From NCBI GenBank assembly GCA_021832305.1, contig JAKBLB010000002.1, forward strand, positions 1 through 44,793: 44,793 bases of DNA, in the 5' to 3' direction. Numbering within the stretch: the stretch's first letter is position 1; every line of letters begins with the position of its first letter. This document shows, piece by piece, positions 33,882 to 43,754 of the stretch. The notes under the pieces are model-generated. The model had not been told where the DNA came from. It did not search any database and worked only from the letters and a program-made list of their open reading frames with translations. This DNA is from Pseudomonadota bacterium (GTDB lineage Bacteria; Pseudomonadota; Gammaproteobacteria; Burkholderiales; Ferrovaceae). The position numbers and the translations under genes are program-made.

Positions 33882-35591
33882 ATGCAACTTAGCGGGGCAG
33901 AAATCACCATCCGTTGTCTGGAAGAAGAGGGCGTCGAGTATATTTTCGGATATCCCGGCGGGGCGGTATTGTTCATTTACGATGCCCTGTTTCAACAAGA
34001 CAAGGTCAAGCATATTCTGGTTCGGCACGAGCAGGCAGCGCTGCATGCGGCGGACGCCTATGCCCGGGCCACGGGTCGGCCGGGGGTGGCCTTGGTCACC
34101 AGCGGGCCCGGGGTGACCAATGCCGTGACGGGTATCGCTACGGCGTACATGGATTCCATTCCCATGGTCGTCATCTCAGGTCAGGTGCCCACGGCGGCCA
34201 TCGGCCTGGATGCTTTCCAGGAAGTGGATACGGTGGGGATTACCCGCCCCTGCGTGAAACATAATTTCCTGGTGAAGCGGGTCGAAGACCTGGCGGAAAC
34301 CATGAAAAAAGCCTTTTATGTGGCGACGACGGGACGTCCGGGACCTGTCCTGGTGGATATTCCCAAGGATGTTTCGCAACAGGTGACTGAGTTCCTGTAC
34401 CCGGCACAGATCGAGATGCGCTCCTATAACCCGGTGGTCAAGGGGCATCCCGGCTTGATTCGTCAGGCGGTCCAGATGTTGCTCGAGGCCCGCCGTCCCA
34501 TGGTTTATGCGGGCGGGGGCGTGGTACTGGGAGAAGCCAGTGGGTTATTGACCCAATTGGTGCGTGAATTGGGGGTGCCCTGCACCAATACCTTGATGGG
34601 TCTGGGGGCTTTCCCGGCCACCGATCCCCAGTTCGTGGGCATGCTGGGCATGCACGGGACCTATGAAGCCAATCTGGCCATGCATCATTGTGATGTATTA
34701 CTGGCCGTGGGAGCCCGCTTTGACGACCGGGTCATCGGGAATACGCGCCACTTCTTCGTGGAGGGGCGGCGCATCATTCATATCGATATCGATCCTTCTT
34801 CCATTTCCAAGCGGGTGCGGGTGGATGTTCCCATCGTGGGCGACGTGCGGGAGGTTCTTCAGGAGATGCAGAAGTTGGTCGCCGAGACCCCGCAACGCCT
34901 CGATCCAGTCGCCCTGAAACAGTGGTGGCACCAGATCGGGGAATGGCGGGGACGGGAGTGTATGCATTATGAGCGCAGTGATACGCTCATCAAACCCCAG
35001 TTCGTGGTGGAAACCCTGTATCAGGTGACCCAGGGGGATGCCATCATCACCTCGGACGTGGGCCAACACCAGATGTGGGCGGCCCAATATTACAAGTTCG
35101 ACAAGCCGCGCCGCTGGCTCAATTCCGGGGGGTTGGGAACCATGGGGTTTGGCTTGCCCGCAGCCATGGGCGCCCAACTGGCCTTCCCGGACCAGGTGGT
35201 GGCCTGCATTACCGGGGAAGCCAGCATCCAGATGTGCATTCAGGAACTGTCCACCTGCAAGCAGTACCATTTGCCGGTCAAGATCGTCAATCTGAATAAC
35301 CGTTACCTGGGCATGGTGCGCCAATGGCAACAGATTCTGCACGGCAATCGTTATTCCGAATCCTACATGGACGCCTTGCCGGATTTTGTGAAATTGGCGG
35401 AAAGTTACGGGCATGTGGGTATTCGCATCGAGAACCCTGCCGACGTGGAAGGGGCGCTGCGTGAAGCCTTCGCTCTCAAGGAACGGGTAGTGTTTCTCGA
35501 TTTCATGACCGATCCCACCGAAAACGTTTTTCCCATGGTCAAAGCCGGGCAGGGTCTCACAGAGATGCTGCTGGGTGCCGAAGACCTGTAA
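33882..35591 (+). CDS. ilvB: Acetolactate synthase large (catalytic) subunit
   Basis: A ThDP-dependent enzyme making acetolactate and acetohydroxybutyrate, first common step of Val, Leu and Ile synthesis. It has the start LSGAEITIRCLEEEGVEYIFGYPGG, ThDP-activating Glu50 (RHEQAALHAADAYAR), FQEVDTVGITRPCVKHN, FAD-contact region VGARFDDRVIGN and the metal/ThDP motif as TGEASIQM...NLNNRYLGMVRQW. The usual GDG is GEA, a variant I associate with betaproteobacterial IlvI/IlvB. From ATG 33882 it has 569 residues. A TTG at 33867 is also in frame, but family alignments start at the ATG. It works with the ilvH product next door. Confidence 0.96.
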   Translation: MQLSGAEITIRCLEEEGVEYIFGYPGGAVLFIYDALFQQDKVKHILVRHEQAALHAADAYARATGRPGVALVTSGPGVTNAVTGIATAYMDSIPMVVISGQVPTAAIGLDAFQEVDTVGITRPCVKHNFLVKRVEDLAETMKKAFYVATTGRPGPVLVDIPKDVSQQVTEFLYPAQIEMRSYNPVVKGHPGLIRQAVQMLLEARRPMVYAGGGVVLGEASGLLTQLVRELGVPCTNTLMGLGAFPATDPQFVGMLGMHGTYEANLAMHHCDVLLAVGARFDDRVIGNTRHFFVEGRRIIHIDIDPSSISKRVRVDVPIVGDVREVLQEMQKLVAETPQRLDPVALKQWWHQIGEWRGRECMHYERSDTLIKPQFVVETLYQVTQGDAIITSDVGQHQMWAAQYYKFDKPRRWLNSGGLGTMGFGLPAAMGAQLAFPDQVVACITGEASIQMCIQELSTCKQYHLPVKIVNLNNRYLGMVRQWQQILHGNRYSESYMDALPDFVKLAESYGHVGIRIENPADVEGALREAFALKERVVFLDFMTDPTENVFPMVKAGQGLTEMLLGAEDL

Positions 35592-35610
35592 CCGCTGAAA
35601 GGTTCCCCCC

Positions 35611-36102
35611 ATGCGTCATATTCTCTCCCTTCTCCTGGAAAACGAAGCCGGTGCCCTGTCCCGGGTAGCCGGATTATTTTCTGCGCGCGGCTATAACATC
35701 GAATCCCTGACGGTCGCCCCCACCGAAGATCCCACCCTCTCACGCATGACCATCGTGACCAATGGTTCGGCTGAAGTGATGGAACAAATCACAAAGCAGC
35801 TCAACAAACTGGTGGATGTGGTCAAGGTATTTGACCTGAATGAGGGACGTCACCTCGAACGTGAACTCATGCTGGTCAAGATGCGTGCCGAAGACAGCGC
35901 GCGCGAGGAGATCAAGCGCACGGCCGATATCTTTCGCGGGCGTATCGTCGATGTGACCGACCAGACTTATACCATCGAGTTGACAGGGCCCCGTGATAAA
36001 CTGGACGCCTTTCTCGAAGCCCTCGATCCCCTCATGATTCTGGAAACCGTGCGCACCGGAGCTTCCGGGATCGGGCGTGGCGACTGGATCATGCGGGTTT
36101 GA
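35611..36102 (+). CDS. ilvH: Acetolactate synthase small (regulatory) subunit
   Basis: A 163-residue regulatory subunit that binds valine and activates the large subunit. The N-terminal ACT domain (about 1-75) reads MRHILSLLLENEAGALSRVAGLFSARGYNIESL and the C-terminal half has ELMLVKMRA and RGRIVDVTDQTYTIELTG. Length and motifs are normal. It follows ilvB after 19 bp and is undoubtedly cotranscribed. Confidence 0.97.
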   Translation: MRHILSLLLENEAGALSRVAGLFSARGYNIESLTVAPTEDPTLSRMTIVTNGSAEVMEQITKQLNKLVDVVKVFDLNEGRHLERELMLVKMRAEDSAREEIKRTADIFRGRIVDVTDQTYTIELTGPRDKLDAFLEALDPLMILETVRTGASGIGRGDWIMRV

Positions 36103-36108
36103 TTTTAA

Positions 36109-37149
<1,041 letters not shown>

Positions 37150-37150
37150 C

Positions 37151-37816
37151 TTGAATCCCAACTATCCGCATCCTCTGATTGCCCGCGAGGGGTGGCCTTA
37201 CCTCGCGGGGATCGTCCTGGTGTCCCTGAGTGTGGAATGGGGACTGGGGTTTTTCTGGGCCCTCCCGTTCTGGGTCCTGACCCTCTTCGTCGTGCAGTTT
37301 TTTCGTGATCCTCCCCGTTGGGTACCGGTGGGGGAGCGGTTCATCCTGTCCCCGGCCGATGGGCGCATCGTGGCCATCGTGCCGGTTTCTGATCCCTGGC
37401 TGCAACGTCCTGCCCTCAAGGTCAGTGTGTTCATGAATGTGTTCAACGTGCATTCCAACCGCAGTCCGGTCAATGGAAAAGTGCGTCATATCGAGTATCG
37501 CCCGGGATTGTTCGTAAATGCAGACCTGGATAAGGCCTCCGAAGCCAATGAGCGTAATGCGATGGTACTGGACACGCCCTACGGTTCCCTGACCTGTGTG
37601 CAGGTGGCGGGTCTGATCGCTCGTCGTATCCTGTGCTATGTCACCCCGGGGAGCGAGTTGGGTGCCGGAGAACGGTATGGATTCATTCGGTTTGGTTCGC
37701 GGGTCGATGTCTACCTTCCTCCCGAGGTCCGCATCCGGGTTGCCCTGGGCGATGTAGTCAAGGCTACGACCACGATCATGGCAGAATGGCCGGAACCAGA
37801 GGTCGAATCGTCATGA
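37151..37816 (+). CDS. psd: Phosphatidylserine decarboxylase, short form
   Basis: Forms phosphatidylethanolamine from phosphatidylserine at the inner membrane. The 221-residue protein is of the short type: hydrophobic N-terminus (about 15-50), [16 protein letters not shown], the [16 protein letters not shown] core and Gly182-Ser183 (RFGSRVD), where self-cleavage creates the pyruvoyl group. The start appears to be TTG 37151, one base after the ilvC stop; no strong ribosome-binding site is visible, so it probably relies on coupling. pssA overlaps its end, giving consecutive steps of one pathway. Confidence 0.94.
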   Translation: MNPNYPHPLIAREGWPYLAGIVLVSLSVEWGLGFFWALPFWVLTLFVVQFFRDPPRWVPVGERFILSPADGRIVAIVPVSDPWLQRPALKVSVFMNVFNVHSNRSPVNGKVRHIEYRPGLFVNADLDKASEANERNAMVLDTPYGSLTCVQVAGLIARRILCYVTPGSELGAGERYGFIRFGSRVDVYLPPEVRIRVALGDVVKATTTIMAEWPEPEVESS

Positions 37817-38625
37817 ATGTACCCAATCCTGAAGACCCCTCCGGGGGGACGGGTCCCGGCGCAACTCACCAGCGTCGGGGAATCTACCTGCTCCCCAACC
37901 TGTTTACCACGGCCTCGCTGTTTTCCGGGTTTTTTGCCATCGTGCAGGGAATGAACGGGCATTTTGAATTGGCTGCCCAGGCCATTTTCATCGCCATGGT
38001 CCTGGATGGCCTGGATGGGCGGGTGGCTCGTCTCACCCATACCCAGAGTGCGTTTGGAGCAGAATACGACAGTCTTTCGGATATGGTGTCTTTCGGTGCG
38101 GCGCCTTCCCTGGTCATGTATGACTGGGCGCTGCGCGGCATGGGCAAGCTGGGTTGGCTGGCGGCCTTTGTCTATTGTGCCGGGGCTGCCCTGCGCCTGG
38201 CGCGTTTCAACACCCAACTGGGTGTGGCGGACAAACGCTGGTTCACCGGTCTTCCCAGCCCTTCGGCGGCGGCTTTGCTGGCGGGCATGGTGTGGGTATT
38301 GCACTCCGACTACCAGTTGGACGGGGCTCGAGTCGCCTGGCTGGCCTGGGTAATCACTTTGTTTGCCGGCTTGTCCATGGTCTCCAACATTCGTTTTTAC
38401 AGTTTCAAGGATCTCAATTTTCGCCGTAGCGTCCCTTTTTGGGCGGCTTTGCTGATATTGCTGCTGTTTGTCGTGGTGAGTCTGGATCAATCCCGTATCC
38501 TCTGGGGATTTTTCCTGATCTACGCCGTTTCCGGCTATGTCCTGTGGGGCGCCCGTCAATGGCAAAAACGCCATTCCCGGCGTGGAACCTCCTCTGCCGA
38601 ACCCCCAAAAGACGCCTCCTCATGA
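37813..38625 (+). CDS. pssA: CDP-diacylglycerol-serine O-phosphatidyltransferase
   Basis: Makes phosphatidylserine from CDP-diacylglycerol and serine. A 270-residue membrane protein with about eight hydrophobic helices and the CDP-alcohol phosphatidyltransferase signature DG-x2-AR-x8-G-x3-D-x3-D seen as DGRVARL...GAEYDSLSD, followed by [13 protein letters not shown]. It starts at ATG 37813, overlapping the psd stop as ATGA; the frame extends further upstream but overlaps psd. ilvC-psd-pssA is an arrangement I know from betaproteobacteria, where leuA usually follows; here ggt does. Confidence 0.95.
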   Translation: MNVPNPEDPSGGTGPGATHQRRGIYLLPNLFTTASLFSGFFAIVQGMNGHFELAAQAIFIAMVLDGLDGRVARLTHTQSAFGAEYDSLSDMVSFGAAPSLVMYDWALRGMGKLGWLAAFVYCAGAALRLARFNTQLGVADKRWFTGLPSPSAAALLAGMVWVLHSDYQLDGARVAWLAWVITLFAGLSMVSNIRFYSFKDLNFRRSVPFWAALLILLLFVVVSLDQSRILWGFFLIYAVSGYVLWGARQWQKRHSRRGTSSAEPPKDASS

Positions 38626-40307
38626 GTCCGGACTGGCCACGTCTCGGAAAATGGCTGGGGCAGTGGCTGCTGGGAATGGTCGTCACGCAATATGGCTGGT
38701 CTGCCGGCGAGGCGGTCATTGCCACCTCTCAACCCTTGGCAGCCGAGGCAGGGGCCTGGGCATTGGAACGGGGCGGGGATGCCGTGGACGCGGCAGCAGC
38801 CATCCAGTTTGCCCTCAATGTGGTGGAACCCCAGTCCTCGGGAATCGGCGGTGGGGCATTTTTTTTGGTATACCGGGCGGCGACCCATCAGGTTTACGCT
38901 CTGGATGCCCGCGAAGTTGCGCCGTGTGACGATACCCCGGACCAGTTCTCCCGCCTGGGCTACCTGGAGGCGTCCACCAGCGGCATCGCGGTGGGGGTCC
39001 CCGGCACCCTGGCGGGTGTCGAAGCCCTGCGCCAACGGTGGGGGCGCTTGACGCTTGCCCAATCCTTGCAGCCCGCCATTGACGATGCCCAGCAAGGCAT
39101 TGTCATTACGCCCTATCTGGCCCATTCCCTGAAAAGTTCCCGGGCCGCGCTGCAACCCGAAGCCCTTGCCCTGACCAGGGATGCCCAGGGGCAGGTCCGT
39201 ACCCTGGGGCAACGCTGGATTCAACCGGAATTGGCTCATACCCTGCGCCTCATCGCGCGTGCGGGTCCCAAGGTGTTTTATCAGGGGGAGATTGCCCGTG
39301 CCATGGTGACGGCCCAGCGTCGAACCCGGGCGGGACCGGCGGGTCAGGGGCGCATGTCCCTGGAGGATCTGGCGCATTATCAGCCGGTGTGGCGAACGCC
39401 TCTGGAGGGGGAGTATCGCGGGTACCGGATCGTGACCATGCCGCCCCCTTCTTCGGGGGGGGTGGCCGTATTGCAGGCGCTGCAAACCTTGGCCCCTTTC
39501 AAATTGGGAATGCTTCCGGGTTTGGGGGCGGGAGATCCGGACGAAATCCATCTGACCATCGAGGCGCTGCGCCTGGCCATGGCGGATCGGGCGCGCTGGC
39601 TGGGAGATCCGGCCGCTACGCCGATTCCTCTCGAACATTTGCTTTCTCCCCTTTATCTGACGCAGCAATCACAGCGTCTGGAACGAAAAAAACGGATGGG
39701 GGAGGTGCTTTCCGGTACCTGGCCCGAAGGGACGAATACCACCCAGTTCACCGTGGTGGATCACGAGGGGAATGTGGTGAGTGTGACCAGTACCGTGGAG
39801 GCTCCCTGGGGCAGCGGAATTCTGGTCCCGGGGTATGGTTTTTTTCTGAACAGTGAATTGACCGATTTCAACCTGAAACCCCAAGCCGGTGCCGGGGACC
39901 CCGGAGCCAACGATGTGCGCCCGCGACGCAGGCCCCGGAGCAGCATGGCCCCTACCCTGGTTTTCAAGGACGGTCAGTGGATATCCGCCTATGGGTCCCC
40001 GGGCGGCGTGAGCATCATCAGCACCGTACTCGAGATGAGCCAGGATTTGCTGGATGAAGCGTTGACCCCCGAAGCGGCCTTGCGCCTGCCCCGCTATGCG
40101 GTCATGGATGCCCAGGGCCATACGCTGGTGGAAAAAACCCTTGCGCCGGCCGTCGTCGATCAGTTGCGTGCGCGTGGGCATGACGTGACGGTGAGTGAAA
40201 TCCCTCTGGGTTCGGTGCAGTGGGTGGGGGAAAATCCACAAACCCATGAACGCCTGGGCGTCGCCGATCAGCGGCGCGATGGAACCGTGATTCGCCTGTT
40301 GCCATGA
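38622..40307 (+). CDS. ggt: Gamma-glutamyltranspeptidase
   Basis: A periplasmic N-terminal nucleophile hydrolase that cleaves gamma-glutamyl bonds such as those of glutathione. It has 561 residues from ATG 38622 (ATGA overlap with pssA). A hydrophobic N-terminal segment (LGKWLGQWLLGMVV) is a probable export signal. Motifs include SQPLAAEAGAWALERGGDAVDAA, SSGIGGGAFFLVY and Thr373 in GTNTTQFTVVDHEGNVVS, the expected self-cleavage nucleophile. MPPPSSGGV lies in the large subunit and GSPGG in the small one. The sequence around the nucleophile has Gln where Escherichia coli has His (TTQF versus TTHY). Its link to phospholipid genes is unexplained. Confidence 0.94.
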   Translation: MSPDWPRLGKWLGQWLLGMVVTQYGWSAGEAVIATSQPLAAEAGAWALERGGDAVDAAAAIQFALNVVEPQSSGIGGGAFFLVYRAATHQVYALDAREVAPCDDTPDQFSRLGYLEASTSGIAVGVPGTLAGVEALRQRWGRLTLAQSLQPAIDDAQQGIVITPYLAHSLKSSRAALQPEALALTRDAQGQVRTLGQRWIQPELAHTLRLIARAGPKVFYQGEIARAMVTAQRRTRAGPAGQGRMSLEDLAHYQPVWRTPLEGEYRGYRIVTMPPPSSGGVAVLQALQTLAPFKLGMLPGLGAGDPDEIHLTIEALRLAMADRARWLGDPAATPIPLEHLLSPLYLTQQSQRLERKKRMGEVLSGTWPEGTNTTQFTVVDHEGNVVSVTSTVEAPWGSGILVPGYGFFLNSELTDFNLKPQAGAGDPGANDVRPRRRPRSSMAPTLVFKDGQWISAYGSPGGVSIISTVLEMSQDLLDEALTPEAALRLPRYAVMDAQGHTLVEKTLAPAVVDQLRARGHDVTVSEIPLGSVQWVGENPQTHERLGVADQRRDGTVIRLLP

Positions 40308-40323
40308 GAACGAGGACAGGGAG

Positions 40324-40352
40324 TGGTCAAGGGGGAAAGGTTTTCGTATAAT
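40324..40352 (+). promoter_or_regulatory. Sigma-70-type promoter before tig
   Basis: TGGTCA (40324-40329), a 17-base spacer and a perfect TATAAT (40347-40352). Initiation near 40359 gives a leader of about 30 bases to the tig ATG at 40390. This is the clearest promoter in the window and should drive tig and probably clpP-clpX. Confidence 0.65.
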
Positions 40353-40389
40353 GATCGGTTCAGGTCAATATTCTAAGGCAAGGTAACCC

Positions 40390-41694
40390 ATGGACACCCC
40401 GCACACCCATCCCCTCGAACGTCGTCTGCAATTGGCATTACCTCTGGCTGCCGTACATACCCTGGCAGAACAACGTCTCAAAAAATTGGCACGGACGGCG
40501 CGCATGCAGGGGTTCCGTCCCGGTAAAGTGCCTTATCGTCTGGTGGTCCAGCAGTATGGCGCACAGGTTCAGGATGAAGTACTGAACGAGATGGCGCAAG
40601 GCCACTTTGGCGAGGCGGTCCGTTCCCAGGAATTGAGGGTGGCCGGTCCCGCCCGATTTGAGGCGATGCCAACGGAACAGGCCGATACCTTCGAATTTTC
40701 AGCCATTTTTGAGGTCTACCCCGAAGTCGTGGTGGGGGAGTGGACCGGATATACCATCGAGAAACCGGTCGTCGCGGTGAGCGACGAGGACATCGAGCGT
40801 ACCCTCGATATCTTGCGGCGCCAGCGAGTTCGGTATGAGGCCGTGGAACGGGCCGCCCAGAACGAGGATCGGGTACGGATCGATTTTACCGGGACCCTGG
40901 AGGGCGTGGAATTTGCCGGGGGCAAGGGGCAGGACATATCACTGGTTCTGGGGAATGGACGGTTTCTGGCCGACTTTGAGCGGGCCTTGCTGGGGATGAG
41001 CGCAGGGGAAGAGAAAACCTTTCCTCTGGAATTTCCCGCCGATTATTCAGCCGCTGAACTGGCGGGTAAAACAGTGTCCTTTCATACGCGGGTGCGTGAA
41101 GTGGCTGCGCCCGTCCTCCCCGAACTGGATGAAGCTTTCCTGCGTTCCGTCGGGGTTACGGAAGGGGGCGTGGCAGAGTTGCGTCAGGAATTGCGTTTGA
41201 ATCTGGAACGGGAAGTTCGTCAGAAGGTTCGTACGCTGGTCAAGGAACAGGTCATGGAAATTCTGCTCCAGGTCGCACCCATTCCTGTTCCGCAGGTATT
41301 GGTGTATAACGAAATTCAGCGCATGCGTCAGAATACCCGGGAGGAAATGCAGGACCAGAACCCCGAAAGACAACTGCCCGACATGCCCGATAGCCTGTTT
41401 GAGGCTTCCGCCCGGCGGCGTGTGACTTTGGGTCTGATCGTGGCCGAATTGGTCAGACGGGCCGAAATTTCTGCCGGTGCGCAACAGGTTCAGGAACTCA
41501 TCGAGGAAATGGCGTCGGCCTATGAGCGACCCGAGGAAGTGGTGCAATGGTATACCCAGAATCCGGCCCAGCGCCAGCAAGTGGAAAATCTGGCACTGGA
41601 AGAAGCGGTGGTGCGTTGGGTGTGCGACCAGGTCCCGGTCAAGGAAGTGGTGTCTTCTTTTGAAGACATGACGCGCACGGTCCAGGCGGGTTGA
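40390..41694 (+). CDS. tig: Trigger factor chaperone
   Basis: Ribosome-associated folding chaperone and peptidyl-prolyl isomerase, 434 residues. The N-terminal ribosome-binding domain has the signature GFRPGKVP (about residues 41-48), the middle FKBP-type domain (about 155-240) includes VRIDFTGTLEGVEFAGGKG, and a long helical C-terminal domain follows (LNLEREVRQKVRTLVKEQVM...). All are at expected spacing. The order tig-clpP-clpX-lon is conserved across proteobacteria. ATG 40390 follows AAGGT. Confidence 0.97.
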   Translation: MDTPHTHPLERRLQLALPLAAVHTLAEQRLKKLARTARMQGFRPGKVPYRLVVQQYGAQVQDEVLNEMAQGHFGEAVRSQELRVAGPARFEAMPTEQADTFEFSAIFEVYPEVVVGEWTGYTIEKPVVAVSDEDIERTLDILRRQRVRYEAVERAAQNEDRVRIDFTGTLEGVEFAGGKGQDISLVLGNGRFLADFERALLGMSAGEEKTFPLEFPADYSAAELAGKTVSFHTRVREVAAPVLPELDEAFLRSVGVTEGGVAELRQELRLNLEREVRQKVRTLVKEQVMEILLQVAPIPVPQVLVYNEIQRMRQNTREEMQDQNPERQLPDMPDSLFEASARRRVTLGLIVAELVRRAEISAGAQQVQELIEEMASAYERPEEVVQWYTQNPAQRQQVENLALEEAVVRWVCDQVPVKEVVSSFEDMTRTVQAG

Positions 41695-41773
41695 GGAATT
41701 TTTTGAGTCCGGAGCGGTCCAACCTCCGAATTCAGGGTGAAAGCCCGTCATAACCAATCAACATGGGGGATAC

Positions 41774-42388
41774 ATGGATATTCAAGGGCTGGGGTTGGTC
41801 CCCACCGTAGTAGAACAAAGTGGACGCGGCGAACGGGCCTTCGACATCTTTTCCCGCCTGATGAAGGAACGGGTGATTTTTTTGGTGGGCCCGGTGAATG
41901 ATGGCGTGGCCAACATCGTCGTGGCGCAGTTGCTGTTTTTGGAGTCTGAAAATCCAGACAAGGACATTCACCTGTATATCAATTCGCCTGGGGGGTCGGT
42001 TTCTGCCGGGTTGGCGATTTATGACACGATGCAGTTCATCAAGTCCAGTGTCAGCACCACATGTATGGGCATTGCGGCCAGCATGGGTGCGTTTCTTCTG
42101 GCCGCCGGGGCCCCGGGCAAACGTTATGCGTTGCCCAATTCCCGGGTCATGATCCATCAACCTTCCGGCGGAGCGCAGGGACAGGCTTCTGACATCGAGA
42201 TCCAGGCCAAGGAAATCCTGTACCTCCGTCATCGCCTGAATGAGATTCTGGCGCATCATACCGGCAAACAGGTGGCGGACTTGGAAAAGGATACGGATCG
42301 TGATAACTTCATGAACGCGCAGGAAGCACTTGACTATGGTTTGGTGGATCGGGTATTGAGTCGACGTGGGGAGATGGCGAGTTCTTGA
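41774..42388 (+). CDS. clpP: ATP-dependent Clp protease proteolytic subunit
   Basis: A 204-residue serine peptidase forming the tetradecameric chamber used by ClpX or ClpA. Catalytic triad: Ser103 ([11 protein letters not shown]), His128 (MIHQPSGG) and Asp177, spaced as in Escherichia coli ClpP. A short N-terminal propeptide is likely. GGGGGA precedes ATG 41774. In the 79-bp gap after tig a CGGAG/CTCCG stem is possible but lacks a T-run, so read-through from tig is expected. Confidence 0.98.
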   Translation: MDIQGLGLVPTVVEQSGRGERAFDIFSRLMKERVIFLVGPVNDGVANIVVAQLLFLESENPDKDIHLYINSPGGSVSAGLAIYDTMQFIKSSVSTTCMGIAASMGAFLLAAGAPGKRYALPNSRVMIHQPSGGAQGQASDIEIQAKEILYLRHRLNEILAHHTGKQVADLEKDTDRDNFMNAQEALDYGLVDRVLSRRGEMASS

Positions 42389-42425
42389 ACGAGTTGATAG
42401 GGATTCGGAGAGCGGGTAAAGGGAA

Positions 42426-43682
42426 ATGAGCGATAAAAACGGCGGCGAAAAATTACTTTATTGTTCCTTCTGCGGCAAGAGCCAGCATGAAGTGCGCAAG
42501 TTGATTGCAGGTCCTTCGGTATTCATTTGTGATGAATGCATCGAATTGTGCAATGACATCATTCGTGAGGAAGTTCAGGATGCCGATGCGCGTCAGGTGA
42601 AGGCGGATTTGCCCACCCCCCAGGAAATCGCAGATATCCTGGACCAGTATGTGATTCATCAGCAACGGGCCAAGAAAATCCTGGCGGTGGCCGTGTATAA
42701 CCACTACAAGCGTTTGCGCCATCATGGCAAGGACAAGGAAATCGAGTTGTCCAAGAGCAACATCCTTCTGATCGGCCCGACGGGTTCCGGAAAAACCTTG
42801 CTGGCTCAGACCCTGGCGCGTTTGCTCAATGTCCCTTTCGTGATCGCTGACGCCACTACCCTGACCGAAGCGGGCTATGTGGGCGAGGATGTGGAAAACA
42901 TCATCCAGAAGTTACTGCAGAAATGCGACTACGATGTGGACAAGGCGCAAAGAGGAATCGTGTATATCGATGAAATCGACAAGATTTCACGCAAGTCCGA
43001 CAATCCCTCCATCACTCGTGATGTTTCCGGTGAGGGGGTGCAACAGGCCCTGCTCAAACTGATCGAGGGGACCACGGCTTCCGTGCCCCCTCAGGGCGGG
43101 CGCAAGCACCCCAATCAGGAATTTGTGCAGGTGGATACCACCAATATCCTGTTTATCTGCGGCGGAGCCTTCGGTGGTCTCGACAAGGTCGTTCGAAATC
43201 GTTCGGATCGGTCGGGCATCGGTTTTGGTGCCGAGGTGATGGGAAAGGACGATCGGGGGTTGACCCAGGCATTGTCGGAAGTGGAACCGGAAGATCTGAT
43301 CAAGTTCGGTTTGATTCCGGAATTCGTGGGACGCTTGCCGGTTATGGCAACCCTGGAGGAACTGGATGAGGAGGCTTTGATCCAGATTTTGACGGAACCC
43401 AAGAATGCACTGACCCGCCAGTTTCAGAAATTATTTTCCATGGAGAACGTGGAACTGGAATTTCGTCCCGGCGCACTTCAGGCCATTGCGCGCAAGGCCC
43501 TGCAACGCAAGACCGGGGCTCGCGGCCTGCGTTCCATCATTGAACATGCGCTGCTGGATACCATGTTTGAATTGCCTACCCGTCAGAATGTCAGCAAGGT
43601 GGTGGTGGATGAAAATTGCATCCTGTCGGATGGCGCTCCTTTGCTGATCTATGCCGATACACAAAAGGTCGTGGGGGTTTAA
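42426..43682 (+). CDS. clpX: ATP-dependent Clp protease ATP-binding subunit ClpX
   Basis: An AAA+ unfoldase of 418 residues that feeds substrates to ClpP. The N-terminal zinc-binding domain has Cys13, Cys16, Cys35 and Cys38 (YCSFCGK ... [10 protein letters not shown]). The ATPase core has Walker [13 protein letters not shown], Walker [11 protein letters not shown] and the sensor region [11 protein letters not shown]. The ClpP-binding IGF loop is IGFGAEV, and the C-terminal arginine-finger/sensor 2 motif is [18 protein letters not shown] precedes ATG 42426, 37 bp after clpP. Confidence 0.98.
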   Translation: MSDKNGGEKLLYCSFCGKSQHEVRKLIAGPSVFICDECIELCNDIIREEVQDADARQVKADLPTPQEIADILDQYVIHQQRAKKILAVAVYNHYKRLRHHGKDKEIELSKSNILLIGPTGSGKTLLAQTLARLLNVPFVIADATTLTEAGYVGEDVENIIQKLLQKCDYDVDKAQRGIVYIDEIDKISRKSDNPSITRDVSGEGVQQALLKLIEGTTASVPPQGGRKHPNQEFVQVDTTNILFICGGAFGGLDKVVRNRSDRSGIGFGAEVMGKDDRGLTQALSEVEPEDLIKFGLIPEFVGRLPVMATLEELDEEALIQILTEPKNALTRQFQKLFSMENVELEFRPGALQAIARKALQRKTGARGLRSIIEHALLDTMFELPTRQNVSKVVVDENCILSDGAPLLIYADTQKVVGV

Positions 43683-43697
43683 GGCTGTCCCTCTTGA

Positions 43698-43747
43698 AAC
43701 CTCTGAGGATTCCCCCCATCTGTTGTCAGGTTCAACTTTCAGAGGTT
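43698..43747 (+). promoter_or_regulatory. Long-range hairpin covering the lon ribosome-binding site
   Basis: AACCTCTGA (43698-43706) is the exact reverse complement of TCAGAGGTT (43739-43747), and two G-U pairs could extend the stem inward. The right arm contains AGAGG, the only ribosome-binding site for the lon ATG at 43755. In mRNA this 9-bp stem with a loop of about 30 bases could hide the site. Alternatively the inverted repeat may be a DNA operator. Confidence 0.45.
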
Positions 43748-43754
43748 ATCTCTT

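Noticed and set aside
34160-35300. Inactive acetolactate synthase because GDG is replaced by GEA
   Set aside because: The rest of the ThDP motif is intact and the GEASIQM form is, to my knowledge, normal for betaproteobacterial enzymes.
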